In this document: one piece after another, positions 17,030 through 26,656 of the stretch | Numbering within the stretch: the first letter of the stretch is position 1 | Layout: the number at the start of each line of letters is the position of its first letter | Origin: Cutibacterium namnetense | Lineage (GTDB): Bacteria; Actinomycetota; Actinomycetes; Propionibacteriales; Propionibacteriaceae | DNA: 64,000 nt | Direction: 5' to 3' | Assembly: GCF_001642025.1 (NCBI RefSeq) | Contig: NZ_LWHO01000003.1 | Coordinates: forward strand, 39,279-103,278 | The notes under the pieces: generated by a model | What the model saw: the letters and a program-made list of their open reading frames with translations, nothing else | Databases searched by the model: none | Told to the model about the DNA's origin: nothing | Program-made: the position numbers and the translations under genes

Positions 17030-17086
17030 GTGGAGCGTTGTGGAGTATGGTGGAGGTAAGTGGAGGAGATCACCTCGATCGTGGAG
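17030..17086 (+). promoter_or_regulatory. MraZ-type operator: four GTGGAG repeats at 10-bp period
   Basis: GTGGAG occurs at 17030-17035, 17040-17045, 17050-17055 and 17060-17065, a perfect 10-base period, and again at 17081-17086 one base out of phase. MraZ is known in other bacteria to bind direct G-rich repeats (TGGG-type, spaced by 5 bases) upstream of its own gene. The repeats end 35 bases before the mraZ start, so autoregulation of the dcw promoter is the natural reading. Confidence 0.75.
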
Positions 17087-17100
17087 CAAGGAGGTGCCCG

Positions 17101-17529
17101 GTGTTTCTGGGTACGCACACTCCCAAGCTCGACGAGAAGGGCCGCTTCTTCCTACCGGCGAAGTTCCGCGACGAGTTGGACGATGGGTTGGTCATCACCA
17201 GAGGCCAGGACAGGTGTCTGGCGATCTACCCGACTGAAACCTTCGTGGAGATGACCCGGGAAATTGCCAAAGGATCGGTGAGTGTCAAGAAGGTTCGCGA
17301 CTACCAGCGCATGCTGGCAGCCGGGGCTAGCGACACCGCTCCTGACAAGCAGGGGCGGGTCATGATTCCGCCGATGCTGAGGCGCTACGCCGGTCTTGAC
17401 AAGGAGATCGTCGTGGTGGGGGCAATTACTCGAGTCGAAGTGTGGGACGCCACCGAGTGGGAGAAGTACTCCGAAGCTCAGGAGGAGGCCTTCGCCGATA
17501 TGAACGAGGAGGTCTTCGCCGAACAGTGA
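17101..17529 (+). CDS. mraZ: transcriptional regulator / division protein MraZ
   Basis: A 142-residue protein with two SpoVT-AbrB-like halves. The first is VFLGTHTPKLDEKGRFFLPAKFRDEL, the second GASDTAPDKQGRVMIPPMLRRYAGLD; both carry the DxxGR core. MraZ binds DNA at its own promoter and controls the dcw cluster. The GTG at 17101 is chosen because family proteins start at M-F-L-G-T and GGAGG lies upstream. An ATG at 17038 would put the operator repeats inside the gene. It is the first gene of a roughly 15-kb division and wall cluster. Confidence 0.95.
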   Translation: MFLGTHTPKLDEKGRFFLPAKFRDELDDGLVITRGQDRCLAIYPTETFVEMTREIAKGSVSVKKVRDYQRMLAAGASDTAPDKQGRVMIPPMLRRYAGLDKEIVVVGAITRVEVWDATEWEKYSEAQEEAFADMNEEVFAEQ

Positions 17530-17677
17530 TCTCGCGGTCCGTGGGTCCGGGCCGACCGGGCCCCCTGACACAACTTCCCCTGTGCCAGGTGGTTCAGCCG
17601 GAACGGAACCTCGGATCACGGGTCATCGACACCGGTCGAAGACGTTGCTGGCAGACCATGGCGAGGAGGGGATGCTC

Positions 17678-18685
17678 ATGGCGGCCGATGCCATCGGCAG
17701 CGATGCTGTCCACATCCCGGTTATGCGTGCCCGCATCCTCGACCTCCTCGCCGCAGCTCTAACAGGCGGTAAACACGTCCATGTTGATGGCACCCTCGGT
17801 ATGGGAGGTCATGCCGAGGCTGTCTTGACGCGATTCCCTGACGTTCAGCTCATCGGTATCGATCGAGATCAGCAGGCCCTTGCAATGGCCAGCGCTCGGC
17901 TTGAGCCTTTCGGAGACCGTGTTCACCTCGTCCATGCTGTTCATGACGAACTCCCTGAGGTGCTTGACGATCTCGGCCTGGATTATGTCGATTCCGTGTT
18001 GCTTGACCTTGGACTGTCCTCTTTGCAAATTGACGAGGTCGAACGCGGGTTCTCGTATTCGGTTGATTCCCCGTTGGATATGCGGATGGATCAGTCCAGT
18101 GGTCGAACTGCTGCCCAGATCCTTAATGAGTCTGATCCTGGTGACTTGGTGCGGATTCTTCGCGAGTACGGTGAAGAAAAGTTCGCTGACCGCATTGTTC
18201 CCGCCATCGTCACCGAACGTGACCGTCAGCCCATCGAGACTTCGGGGCGCCTCGTTGAGATCATCACCGAGGCTATCCCTGTCGCAGTGCGTCGTAAGCG
18301 TTCCGGCCATCCCGCCAAGCGCACTTTCCAGGGGCTGCGGATTGCTGTCAACCGTGAGATGGAGACCTTGCCCGCAGTGCTGCCGCACGCTCTCGACCGT
18401 CTTGACGTCGGCGGCCGAATCGCCGTGTTGGCCTATCACTCCTTAGAAGACCGTCCCGTCAAGGAGGTCTTCCGCGACGCGTGCGCTGACACAGCCCCAG
18501 CCGGATTGCCGATGGTTCCTGAGTCAATGGCAGCGAAGTTCGTCCCTGTTACTCGCGGAGCCGAGCGTCCCGACGCCGATGAGATGTCCACCAATCCGCG
18601 ATCCGCCTCGGCACGGTTGCGGGTCATTGAGCGGGTTCGACCTGGACCCGTGAACCGTCAGCATGCGACCAAGGAGAGCCGATGA
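17678..18685 (+). CDS. rsmH: 16S rRNA (cytosine1402-N4)-methyltransferase
   Basis: A 335-residue SAM-dependent methyltransferase, RsmH/MraW, which modifies C1402 in the decoding centre. It shows VHIPVMRARILDLL, the SAM loop VDGTLGMGGHAEAVL, IGIDRDQQAL, DSVLLDLGLSSLQID and RTFQGLRIAVNREMETL. The C-terminus has YHSLEDRPVKEVFR. ATG 17678 is preferred over 17672 and over an upstream GTG, because GGAGG (17665-17669) sits eight bases before it. It overlaps ftsL by four bases. Confidence 0.95.
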   Translation: MAADAIGSDAVHIPVMRARILDLLAAALTGGKHVHVDGTLGMGGHAEAVLTRFPDVQLIGIDRDQQALAMASARLEPFGDRVHLVHAVHDELPEVLDDLGLDYVDSVLLDLGLSSLQIDEVERGFSYSVDSPLDMRMDQSSGRTAAQILNESDPGDLVRILREYGEEKFADRIVPAIVTERDRQPIETSGRLVEIITEAIPVAVRRKRSGHPAKRTFQGLRIAVNREMETLPAVLPHALDRLDVGGRIAVLAYHSLEDRPVKEVFRDACADTAPAGLPMVPESMAAKFVPVTRGAERPDADEMSTNPRSASARLRVIERVRPGPVNRQHATKESR

Positions 18686-19146
18686 GCGCCGAACTAGCAC
18701 CGCGTCCACCGCAGGCCAAGACTGCCGCTGCACGTTCGACCTCGTTGCGTCCAGTGCTGCACGCACTGCCGCAACGGGCTCGTCAGCAGCGAATGGGGCG
18801 ACTTGGCTTCGCCATCCTCATCGTCGTCATGCTGGCTGCGGGGTTGGCTGGGCTGCTGGTGCTCAACACCACCATCCAAGCGCAGTCCATGCAGATTGCC
18901 CAGGAATCGCGCGAGCTCAACGTCTTGCAGCACCAGCAGGCTGTGCTGGCGGCTGAGGTCGATTACCTGCATGGCCCGCAGAACCTCCAGGAGCAGGCCA
19001 AGAAGCTTGGCATGAGACCGAATCCTTACGGTGCCTATATTGATCTGCGCAACGGCAAGGTTATTGGAACCCAGACTAAGGTCGACGGCAAGGAGGTGCC
19101 AGGAGTCATTGGTGAGACGGCGAAGCCTGAGGTGGGCCAGCGGTGA
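18682..19146 (+). CDS. ftsL: cell division protein FtsL
   Basis: A 154-residue bitopic protein. A basic cytoplasmic arm of about 45 residues is followed by one membrane helix (GFAILIVVMLAAGLAGLLVLNTT), then a short coiled coil (QAQSMQIAQESRELNVLQHQQAVLAAEV). It ends with PQNLQEQAKKLGMRPNPY, the septum formation initiator-like tail. FtsL pairs with FtsB and FtsQ and activates the FtsW-FtsI synthase. Its place between rsmH and ftsI, with 4-base overlaps on both sides, confirms the call. Confidence 0.92.
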   Translation: MSAELAPRPPQAKTAAARSTSLRPVLHALPQRARQQRMGRLGFAILIVVMLAAGLAGLLVLNTTIQAQSMQIAQESRELNVLQHQQAVLAAEVDYLHGPQNLQEQAKKLGMRPNPYGAYIDLRNGKVIGTQTKVDGKEVPGVIGETAKPEVGQR

Positions 19147-21071
19147 GTGGCTCCCGGCATCCCGCGGGTCCGAACCCACGGCCCGGTTCCGCCAGGCCGC
19201 CCGCATCCAGCCGTGGCCCTGGGCGAGCGCGACCTGGCTCCCGCTCGGGTAGGCAGGAGCCAAGTAGCAGGCCCGTCCCCGAAATGGCTTCCCAGCGGAG
19301 CCGTTTGACGATCGTCATGGCCGTATTCCTCGTCCTTGCGGTGGGCTTAGCTAGCCGTGCTTTGCAACTGCAGGCCATCGAGGCGCCGGCCTATGCCGCG
19401 TCGGCAGCGGCGAGGATGAAGTACACCTACGATCTTCAGCCCAACCGAGGCCAGATTGCCGATCGCAATGGCACTGTGATGGCGCAAACCCAGCCTGCGG
19501 TATTGGTTTTTGTGGACCCGCGGATGATCTCCCGCAACGGTGTTGACGAGCGGGTGACGATGACTCGCGACCAGCGAGAAATGGCAGCTGCTGCCCCTAA
19601 AACCGTCGCAAAGATCCTTGCCGCGCGGCTCGGTGGACGGCCGGAGGATTATCGCAAGGCGGTAACGCCCACTGATTCTAAGGGAAAACTGAGCCGCTAC
19701 TCAGTCGTGCGCCACCACGTTGACAGCTACACCTTCGACCTCATTAAGAAGGACATGAAGAAGGGAGGCTGGTACGGGGTATTTAGTTCAAATGACCCGA
19801 TCCGTACCTATCCGTCGGGGCAGGTCGCTTCCAACGTCGTGGGGTTCGTCGATGCTGGGGGAAAGGGAGCTGGCGGTTTCGAGTACACCCATAACAAGCA
19901 GCTTGCCGGTGTGCCCGGTAAAGAATCGTATGAGGCCTCGACTTGGGGACGTATTCCGCTGGGTTCTAACACTTTGGTGCCTGCGATCAACGGTACGAGT
20001 TACACCCTGACTCTCGACGCCCAGCTTCAGCTCATGGCCCAGCAAGCCCTCGGTACGGCGCTTAAAAACGCCAAGGCGAAGAGCGGCGAGATCGTCATGA
20101 TGGATGTGACTAATGGTGAGGTTCTGGCGATGGCGTCAATGCCCACTTTTGACTCTAATAAGCCCGGTAAAGCCGATGCGAACCAGACCCGCAACCGGGT
20201 CATCCAAGATGCCTACGAGCCGGGATCGGTGCAAAAGGTCCTGACGATGGCCGCGCTGACTGATCAGGGGATCATTACCCCCGATAGCCACGTCGTCGTC
20301 CCGAGCGCTTTGTCATCTGGTGGCGGCAAAATCACTGACGCAGAGCCTCACGGCACTGAGCACCTCACCGCTCGAGGTGTGCTAGTACACTCGTCAAATA
20401 TCGGGACGGCATTATTTGCCCGAAAGTTACGCAAGTCGACCATGGTGTCCTACCTCAAGGCATTCGGGCTCGGGGTTCCTACCGGAATCGGTCTGCCTGG
20501 TGAGGCGAGTGGCCAGATACCGAAGCCCAATATGCCGGACTACACCCGTGACCAGGCTGCCTTCGGTCAGGGACTATCGGTGACGGCTCTTCAGGAAGCC
20601 GCTGCCGTTGCCGGAATCGTCGATGGCGGGGTCTACCACTCGCCGACGATCATCAAGTCGGCTGTTGACGGCCACGGGGATCCTGTCGAGATCCCTGAAA
20701 CAACCACCCGCAGGGTGATCTCGCAACAAGCTTCTGAGCAGGTTCGAGACATGATGGAGAACGTGGTCTCTACCGCCAAGGGTCGCCCCATTCCGGGCTA
20801 CCGGATGGGTGGCAAGACGGGTACTGCCCAGCGGATTGACCCGCAGTGCCACTGCTACCGCGGGTACATCTCGTCGTTTATCGCCGTCGCTCCCATCGAG
20901 AAGCCACGTATTCTCACGTACGTTGCCATCAATCAGCCCACCAATGGGCATACTGGCACGGCGGTGGCACAGCCAGCGGCGCGGCAACTTATGTCCGTCG
21001 CCCTGCCGCGATACGGTGTGCAACCGTCCACTGACAAAGCGCGCAAGGAACCCTTGGAGTACCAGCCGTGA
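19143..21071 (+). CDS. ftsI: peptidoglycan transpeptidase FtsI (PBP3 / class B PBP)
   Basis: A 642-residue septal D,D-transpeptidase. A Pro/Arg/Ser-rich cytoplasmic extension of about 50 residues precedes the membrane anchor (LTIVMAVFLVLAVGLASRALQ). The dimerisation domain begins at NRGQIADRNGTVMAQ. The transpeptidase domain has SVQK (active serine, near residue 362), SSN in VHSSNIGTALF, and KTG in MGGKTGTAQR near residue 557. The GTG start overlaps ftsL, and the C-terminus overlaps murE. The basic, disordered N-terminal extension is longer than in most rods and is a plausible docking site. Confidence 0.96.
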   Translation: MSGSRHPAGPNPRPGSARPPASSRGPGRARPGSRSGRQEPSSRPVPEMASQRSRLTIVMAVFLVLAVGLASRALQLQAIEAPAYAASAAARMKYTYDLQPNRGQIADRNGTVMAQTQPAVLVFVDPRMISRNGVDERVTMTRDQREMAAAAPKTVAKILAARLGGRPEDYRKAVTPTDSKGKLSRYSVVRHHVDSYTFDLIKKDMKKGGWYGVFSSNDPIRTYPSGQVASNVVGFVDAGGKGAGGFEYTHNKQLAGVPGKESYEASTWGRIPLGSNTLVPAINGTSYTLTLDAQLQLMAQQALGTALKNAKAKSGEIVMMDVTNGEVLAMASMPTFDSNKPGKADANQTRNRVIQDAYEPGSVQKVLTMAALTDQGIITPDSHVVVPSALSSGGGKITDAEPHGTEHLTARGVLVHSSNIGTALFARKLRKSTMVSYLKAFGLGVPTGIGLPGEASGQIPKPNMPDYTRDQAAFGQGLSVTALQEAAAVAGIVDGGVYHSPTIIKSAVDGHGDPVEIPETTTRRVISQQASEQVRDMMENVVSTAKGRPIPGYRMGGKTGTAQRIDPQCHCYRGYISSFIAVAPIEKPRILTYVAINQPTNGHTGTAVAQPAARQLMSVALPRYGVQPSTDKARKEPLEYQP

Positions 21072-22657
21072 GCCCTGAACCTACTGCCACCCCCGCCCCA
21101 CCTGCTGGTGCCGCACTCCGGCCATCGCAGGCAGAACCTGTTGGGTGGACCGATCTCGTGGCCTCCCTTGACGGTTGCCGAGCTGATCGCAACGGCCCTG
21201 CGGTCACTGGGATCACATTGGATTCCCGCCAGGTCCGTCCGGGTGATCTCTATGTCGGTCTGCGCGGCCTGCACGCTCACGGGGCGAAGTTTGCTGTCTC
21301 TGCTACTGAGGCGGGTGCGGTGGCAGTGCTCACCGACAGTGACGGCGCCAAGCTGGCAGCGGAGGCGCACGTGCCGATCATCGTCGTCGATGATCCGCGC
21401 GCTGCCATGGCTGTCGCGGCCGCCAGAATCTTTGGACACCCCTCGGATACCATGACGATGTTTGGTATCACTGGGACTAACGGTAAAACCACAACGGCTT
21501 TCCTCGTGGAGGCTGGATTACGCGCGGCTGGTCATTGTGTCGGGACGATTGGGACAATTGGGTTCCGGCTCGACGGTGAGGAGTTGCCGAGCGCCCGCAC
21601 CACGGTCACAACACCGGAGTCTCCAGATCTGCAAGGGCTATTTGCGGCGATGGCTGAGCGGGGTGCTTCTGACGTTGTGATGGAGGTGTCCTCGCACGCT
21701 CTGGCCTTGCAGCGGGTGGATGGAACGTGTTTCGATGTTGTGGCCTTCACTAACCTGGGCCGTGACCATCTCGACTTCCATAAGACTCTCGATGATTACT
21801 TCGAGGCTAAAGCTCGTTTGTTCACCCCTGGCCTGGCTCGTGTTGGCGTCATTAATGTCGATGACCCGCGTGGGCGTCAGCTAGTTGAGCGGATGCAGGC
21901 CAACGGGGTCAAGGCGGTGACGACCTCCATCCACCAGCCCTCTGACTATCAGGTGACGTCGTGGCATGCCGCGCCCGCCGGAGCGGTTTTCGGGGTGAAC
22001 ACTCCGTCGGGGGAGCGCACCCTTGAGTTGTCCCTGCCTGGAGAGTTCAATGTTCGCAACGCGGCCATGGCTCTGGCGATGCTCGAGGCGGCCGGGCTCA
22101 CTTTCGACGATGTTGCGGCGGGTTTGTGTTCTGCTCAGGTGCCAGGCCGCATGGAGCGGGTCGACCTTGGAGATGACGCCCCAACGGCCCTCGTGGATTT
22201 TGCGCACACCCCGCAAGCGATTGCATCAGCTCTTGACGCCGCTCGGTCATCAGTCGATGGTGGCCGTCTCATCGCCGTGCTCGGTGCTGGGGGAGACCGT
22301 GACGTGGCTAAACGTGGCCCAATGGGCCAGATTGCTGCTGAGCGTGCCGATATCGTCATCGTTACTGACGACAACCCGCGTACTGAAGAGCCTGCGGTGA
22401 TCCGTGCAGCCGTGCTGGAGGGGGCCCATGATGTCGCTGGTGAGGGGGTCATGGTGGTCGATGGGGGACGTCGCCGTGAGGCAATTAACGAAGCTCTGCG
22501 GGTGGCGGAGGCTGGCGACGTCATCTGCGTACTCGGCAAGGGACACGAGACGGGGCAACACATTGGCGGCGAGGTGCTGCCTTTCGACGACCGTGAGGTT
22601 ATCCGGGCTGAATGGAAAACCATGGTCCGTCAGACCGAGGAGGATCAGGCACGATGA
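21068..22657 (+). CDS. murE: UDP-MurNAc-tripeptide synthetase (LL-diaminopimelate type)
   Basis: A 529-residue Mur ligase that adds the third residue of the stem peptide. It has the ATP loop [18 protein letters not shown], the carbamylated-lysine region LGRDHLDFHKTLDDYFEAKARLF, and the amino-acid selectivity motif DDNPRTEEP. DNPR marks diaminopimelate-adding enzymes, whereas lysine-adding ones have D-D-P-N. Propionibacteria are known to carry LL-DAP, so that isomer is likely. GKGHETGQ lies near the C-terminus. The GTG start overlaps ftsI and the stop overlaps murF. Confidence 0.95.
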   Translation: MSPEPTATPAPPAGAALRPSQAEPVGWTDLVASLDGCRADRNGPAVTGITLDSRQVRPGDLYVGLRGLHAHGAKFAVSATEAGAVAVLTDSDGAKLAAEAHVPIIVVDDPRAAMAVAAARIFGHPSDTMTMFGITGTNGKTTTAFLVEAGLRAAGHCVGTIGTIGFRLDGEELPSARTTVTTPESPDLQGLFAAMAERGASDVVMEVSSHALALQRVDGTCFDVVAFTNLGRDHLDFHKTLDDYFEAKARLFTPGLARVGVINVDDPRGRQLVERMQANGVKAVTTSIHQPSDYQVTSWHAAPAGAVFGVNTPSGERTLELSLPGEFNVRNAAMALAMLEAAGLTFDDVAAGLCSAQVPGRMERVDLGDDAPTALVDFAHTPQAIASALDAARSSVDGGRLIAVLGAGGDRDVAKRGPMGQIAAERADIVIVTDDNPRTEEPAVIRAAVLEGAHDVAGEGVMVVDGGRRREAINEALRVAEAGDVICVLGKGHETGQHIGGEVLPFDDREVIRAEWKTMVRQTEEDQAR

Positions 22658-24111
22658 GAGTTCTCGACATTGCCACCCTCGCGCAGTGGGTCGAGGCAAC
22701 ACCGGTCAATGATTCTGCTCAGGTGGGCCCGGATATCGTCATTGATACCCGGAAAGTGACTCCGGGTGCTCTGTTTATTGCTCTTCCTGGCACTCGGGTA
22801 GACGGCCATGACTTCACCCAAGCTGCTCAGGACGCTGGCGCTGCCGCCGTCCTGACCACTCGCAACACTGAGGCGCAGTTGCCCCACCTCATTGTTGACG
22901 ACGGCCAAGCCGGCCTCTCTCGACTGGCACGTCACGTCGTGGCGACGGAACGAGAGCGCGGCATGCGTACTATCGCCTTGACTGGTTCCAGCGGTAAGAC
23001 AAGCACCAAGGACATGCTGGCCCAGATACTTGAGATTTTTGGTCCGGTGGTGGCTCCGGTGGGGTCGTTCAACAATGAAATCGGAGTTCCTCTGACGGCG
23101 TGTCGCAGTCGCGAGGACACCGCTTTCTTGGTGTCGGAGATGGGGGCTCGCGGGCTGGGCCATATCGCCTGGCTCACCTCCATCGTTACTCCCGACGTGG
23201 CCATGGTCCTCAACGTCGGGACTGCCCATTTGGGCGAATTTGGTTCGCGCAAGGCCATTGCTCAAGCTAAGGGCGAGATCGTTGAATCCCTCAGCGCTGA
23301 CGGCTGGGCTGTGCTCAACGCCGCCGATGATCTCGTCGCCGGGATGTCGCCGCGTACCAGAGGGCATATCGCATGGTTCAGTCCTGACGCTAGCCATCGC
23401 CGCCCAGATGCCGAGATCGAGGTGTGGGCTGAATCGATTCACGCCGATGATCTCGATCGTCATTCCTTTATCCTTGCCGTCCGTCGGGGGGAGTCCACCT
23501 GGCGTAGCCCTGTCCGGTTGACGACCATGGGCGCCCATCAGGTCGCAAATGCCGCGGCTGCTACTGCTGCAGCGCTGGGCGCCCTGGCCATGAGTGATGA
23601 GATCGACGACCAGACGGTCCCTCGGATTGCCGAGGCGCTCAGCAACGCCGTGTCCCGGTCAGCTATGAGGATGCAGCTGCGCGAACGCGTCGACGGTCTG
23701 GTGCTGGTCGAGGATTGCTACAACGCTAACCCCGACTCGATGGCCGCTTCGTTGGCGACGATGGGGCATGTGTTGGAAACCCGCCGGGCTCGAGACCCCC
23801 AGACGAGGGGCGTTGCAGTGTTGGGTGACATGCTCGAGCTCGGACGGGACTCTGCCCGTCTCAATGCACAATCCGGTCGGCGCGCAGCCCAGGCTGGATT
23901 CGACGTCGTTATCGCTGTTGGCGATGAAGCCGAGAACATTGCCGAAGGCGCCCGGGCCGGAGGCGCACATGTGATCGCCTCCACCGTGGAGGAGGCTGCT
24001 GGGTCACTAGGTTGGACCTCGCACGATGTCGTTTTACTCAAAGCTTCCAGAGGTCTGGCCTTGGAACGAGTAGGGCGCGACGTGTTTGAGGAAAGGGAGG
24101 ACCAGGCGTGA
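22654..24111 (+). CDS. murF: UDP-MurNAc-tripeptide:D-Ala-D-Ala ligase
   Basis: A 485-residue Mur ligase that adds D-Ala-D-Ala to the tripeptide precursor. It shows DTRKVTPGALFIALPGTRVDGHDF, the ATP loop ALTGSSGKTSTKDMLAQ, FNNEIGVPLT and LVEDCYNANPDSMAASL, with GVAVLGDMLELG near the C-terminus. The order matches MurF throughout. ATG 22654 overlaps the murE stop as ATGA, and the stop overlaps the mraY GTG. Confidence 0.96.
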   Translation: MRVLDIATLAQWVEATPVNDSAQVGPDIVIDTRKVTPGALFIALPGTRVDGHDFTQAAQDAGAAAVLTTRNTEAQLPHLIVDDGQAGLSRLARHVVATERERGMRTIALTGSSGKTSTKDMLAQILEIFGPVVAPVGSFNNEIGVPLTACRSREDTAFLVSEMGARGLGHIAWLTSIVTPDVAMVLNVGTAHLGEFGSRKAIAQAKGEIVESLSADGWAVLNAADDLVAGMSPRTRGHIAWFSPDASHRRPDAEIEVWAESIHADDLDRHSFILAVRRGESTWRSPVRLTTMGAHQVANAAAATAAALGALAMSDEIDDQTVPRIAEALSNAVSRSAMRMQLRERVDGLVLVEDCYNANPDSMAASLATMGHVLETRRARDPQTRGVAVLGDMLELGRDSARLNAQSGRRAAQAGFDVVIAVGDEAENIAEGARAGGAHVIASTVEEAAGSLGWTSHDVVLLKASRGLALERVGRDVFEEREDQA

Positions 24112-25178
24112 AGAACATTCTGCTCGCCGGCGCGGTGTCAATGATCGGCACTCTCGTCGGCACGCGATGGTTCATCCACTGGCTTGCTGTGAGAGGCTAT
24201 GGTCAGTTCATTCGTGACGACGGTCCGACGACCCACAAGACTAAGAAGGGCACCCCGACCATGGGGGGTGCTGTCATTATTATCTCCGTGCTGCTGGCAT
24301 ACCTTGTAGCACACCTGGTGACATGGACCCATCCGTCCATCTCGGCCCTGCTGGTGTTGTGGCTGTTTGCAGGATTGGGATTCATTGGTTTTCTTGACGA
24401 CTGGACAAAGATTTCCAAGCAGCGCTCCCTGGGTCTCAAACCTAAGGGAAAGCTTCTCGGACAGGCTTTTGTCGCCATTACTTTCGCTATTGGGGTGATG
24501 TGCGTCCCCGATGTCCACGGCGTGACGCCGGGGTCGCGAGCGATCTCTTTCCTGCGCGATATTTCGTGGCTTCATCTACCTGTCTGGCTCGGCGTCATCT
24601 GGGTGATTCTGCTCATCGCAGGCAGTTCCAACGCTGTTAACCTCACCGACGGACTTGACGGCTTAGCCACTGGTGCGTCGACGATGGTGTTTGGGGCATA
24701 CACCGTGCTGAGCATTTGGCAGTTCAACCAGTGGTGCTCTCGTCCGGCCACCGCGGGAAACCACTGCTATGCAGTGCGTGATCCGCACGATATTGCCGTG
24801 GTCGCTATCGCTATTGCCGGCGCGTGTTTTGGGTTTCTGTGGTGGAATGCTAAGCCTGCCCAAATTTTTCTTGGCGACACGGGATCATTGGCTCTCGGTG
24901 GTGCTGTTGCCGGCATGGCTGTCGTCAGCCGCACTGAGCTGCTGCTGGTCATTATTGGCGCGCTCTTCGTTATCGAGACGGTCTCGGTCATGGTGCAGGT
25001 CAGTGTATTTAAGATCACTGGTGGAAAACGTGTCTTTAAGATGGCTCCGTTGCACCACCACTTTGAGCTGAAGGGGTGGGCTGAGGTGACGGTGGTTATC
25101 AGGCTCTGGATTATTTGTGGTCTCGCCGTTTCAGCCGGTTTAGGAATCTTCTATGCAGAATGGGTGGCAGGGCAGTGA
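24108..25178 (+). CDS. mraY: phospho-MurNAc-pentapeptide translocase (lipid I synthase)
   Basis: A 356-residue membrane enzyme with about ten helices. It transfers phospho-MurNAc-pentapeptide to undecaprenyl phosphate. It shows [16 protein letters not shown] (cytoplasmic loop 1), [17 protein letters not shown] (the DD magnesium site), [17 protein letters not shown] and [12 protein letters not shown]. The loop [17 protein letters not shown] carries the HHH triad. The GTG start overlaps murF. Confidence 0.97.
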   Translation: MKNILLAGAVSMIGTLVGTRWFIHWLAVRGYGQFIRDDGPTTHKTKKGTPTMGGAVIIISVLLAYLVAHLVTWTHPSISALLVLWLFAGLGFIGFLDDWTKISKQRSLGLKPKGKLLGQAFVAITFAIGVMCVPDVHGVTPGSRAISFLRDISWLHLPVWLGVIWVILLIAGSSNAVNLTDGLDGLATGASTMVFGAYTVLSIWQFNQWCSRPATAGNHCYAVRDPHDIAVVAIAIAGACFGFLWWNAKPAQIFLGDTGSLALGGAVAGMAVVSRTELLLVIIGALFVIETVSVMVQVSVFKITGGKRVFKMAPLHHHFELKGWAEVTVVIRLWIICGLAVSAGLGIFYAEWVAGQ

Positions 25179-26656
25179 CGTTGTCTGGGAAGGTTGATCT
25201 CAGCGCGGCCGACCGGCTGTTCGACTGGTCTGGTGTGCATGTTGTCGTCGCTGGTTTAGGTACATCTGGCTATGCCGCTGCTGACGCGTTACTTGAGCTT
25301 GACGCCAAGGTCCTGGTCCTTGACGATTCCGATGACGACTCCCATCGCGATAAAGGTGGCCTACTGGAGGTCCTCGGGGCCGAGGTACGGCTGGGTCCCA
25401 GATCAGCATCCGTTTTGCCGGAGGAGACCGACCTTGTCGTCGTCTCTCCGGGCTGGCGTCCTACTCAACCGCTGGTAGCTCATGCCCTTGCTCAAGGGAT
25501 CCCCGTCTGGGGCGAGCCGGAACTGGCCTGGCGCCTCATGCACCCCGACCGTGTTATTCCGTGGCTGGCGATTACCGGCACCAATGGCAAGACGACAACC
25601 ACCCAGATGACCGAGTCGATTCTTCAAGCGGCAGGTCTGAGGGCATGTGCTGTCGGTAATATTGGCCGGCCCATCCTTGAAGCCATGGCTGACGAGGTCG
25701 ACTACGACGTCTTTGCGGTGGAGCTGTCCAGCTTCCAGCTGCACTGGTCAAACTCACTGTCCCTTCACTCCGCGGCAGTGCTCAACCTTCAGCAAGACCA
25801 CCTGGAGTGGTACGCCCACGAGTCGGATCCGTTCGGTTCATATGCCGCCGACAAAGCTCGCATCTACGACCAGGTGACCAATTCCTGCGTCTACAACGTT
25901 GCCGATCCTGCCACCGAGCGCATGGTGGAGAGAGCCGACGTCGTTGAGGGGGCTCGCGCTATCGGGTTCACCACCGGAACCCCAGGGCCGTCCATGATTG
26001 GAGTTGTGGACGACCTCATTGTGGATCGCGCCTTCGTTGAACAGCGTGCCACCTCGGCGATGGAGCTAGCTCGCCTTGAGGACGTGCGCCCCTTCGCCCC
26101 GCACAACGTCGAAAACGCGCTGGCTGCCGCCGCGCTGACCCGCTCCTTTGGCGTTCCTGCGCCTGCCGTCGGACAGGGGTTGCGTGACTTGCATCTCGGT
26201 GGGCACCGCATCGAGACGGTGCATCAGGCCGGTGGCATTACCTGGGTCGACGATTCCAAGGCAACGAATCCCCACGCTGCGAATTCCTCGATGCGGGCCT
26301 TTGAGCACATCGTATGGATCGCTGGCGGGCAGGCTAAAGGCACGAATTTCGACGCTCTGGTGACTACTCATGCTGACAAGCTGCGTGGCGCAGTGGTGCT
26401 GGGAACTGACCGCGGCATCGTCGCGAAGTCGTTGGCCGAACATGCCCCCCAGATTCCGGTCGTCGTCATTGACGACATGTCGCGCGAAGCGATGGCACGT
26501 GCGGTCCACGAGGCGGCCAAGATGGCCTGCCCTGGAGACACTGTGCTAATGGCACCTGGTTGCGCCAGCTTGGACATCTGGCCCGGTTATGCCGCACGCG
26601 GCGAGGACTTCGCTAATGCCGCTCGACAGGTTGACGGGCCGGATGCCGATGGCTGA
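25175..26656 (+). CDS. murD: UDP-MurNAc-L-alanine:D-glutamate ligase
   Basis: A 493-residue Mur ligase that adds D-Glu. It has an N-terminal Rossmann unit ([22 protein letters not shown]), the ATP loop [40 protein letters not shown] and [19 protein letters not shown]. The C-terminus has [20 protein letters not shown]. The start is taken as GTG 25175, which overlaps the mraY stop (GTGA) like the neighbouring junctions. An in-frame ATG at 25115 lies deep inside mraY and is unlikely. Confidence 0.94.
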   Translation: MTLSGKVDLSAADRLFDWSGVHVVVAGLGTSGYAAADALLELDAKVLVLDDSDDDSHRDKGGLLEVLGAEVRLGPRSASVLPEETDLVVVSPGWRPTQPLVAHALAQGIPVWGEPELAWRLMHPDRVIPWLAITGTNGKTTTTQMTESILQAAGLRACAVGNIGRPILEAMADEVDYDVFAVELSSFQLHWSNSLSLHSAAVLNLQQDHLEWYAHESDPFGSYAADKARIYDQVTNSCVYNVADPATERMVERADVVEGARAIGFTTGTPGPSMIGVVDDLIVDRAFVEQRATSAMELARLEDVRPFAPHNVENALAAAALTRSFGVPAPAVGQGLRDLHLGGHRIETVHQAGGITWVDDSKATNPHAANSSMRAFEHIVWIAGGQAKGTNFDALVTTHADKLRGAVVLGTDRGIVAKSLAEHAPQIPVVVIDDMSREAMARAVHEAAKMACPGDTVLMAPGCASLDIWPGYAARGEDFANAARQVDGPDADG

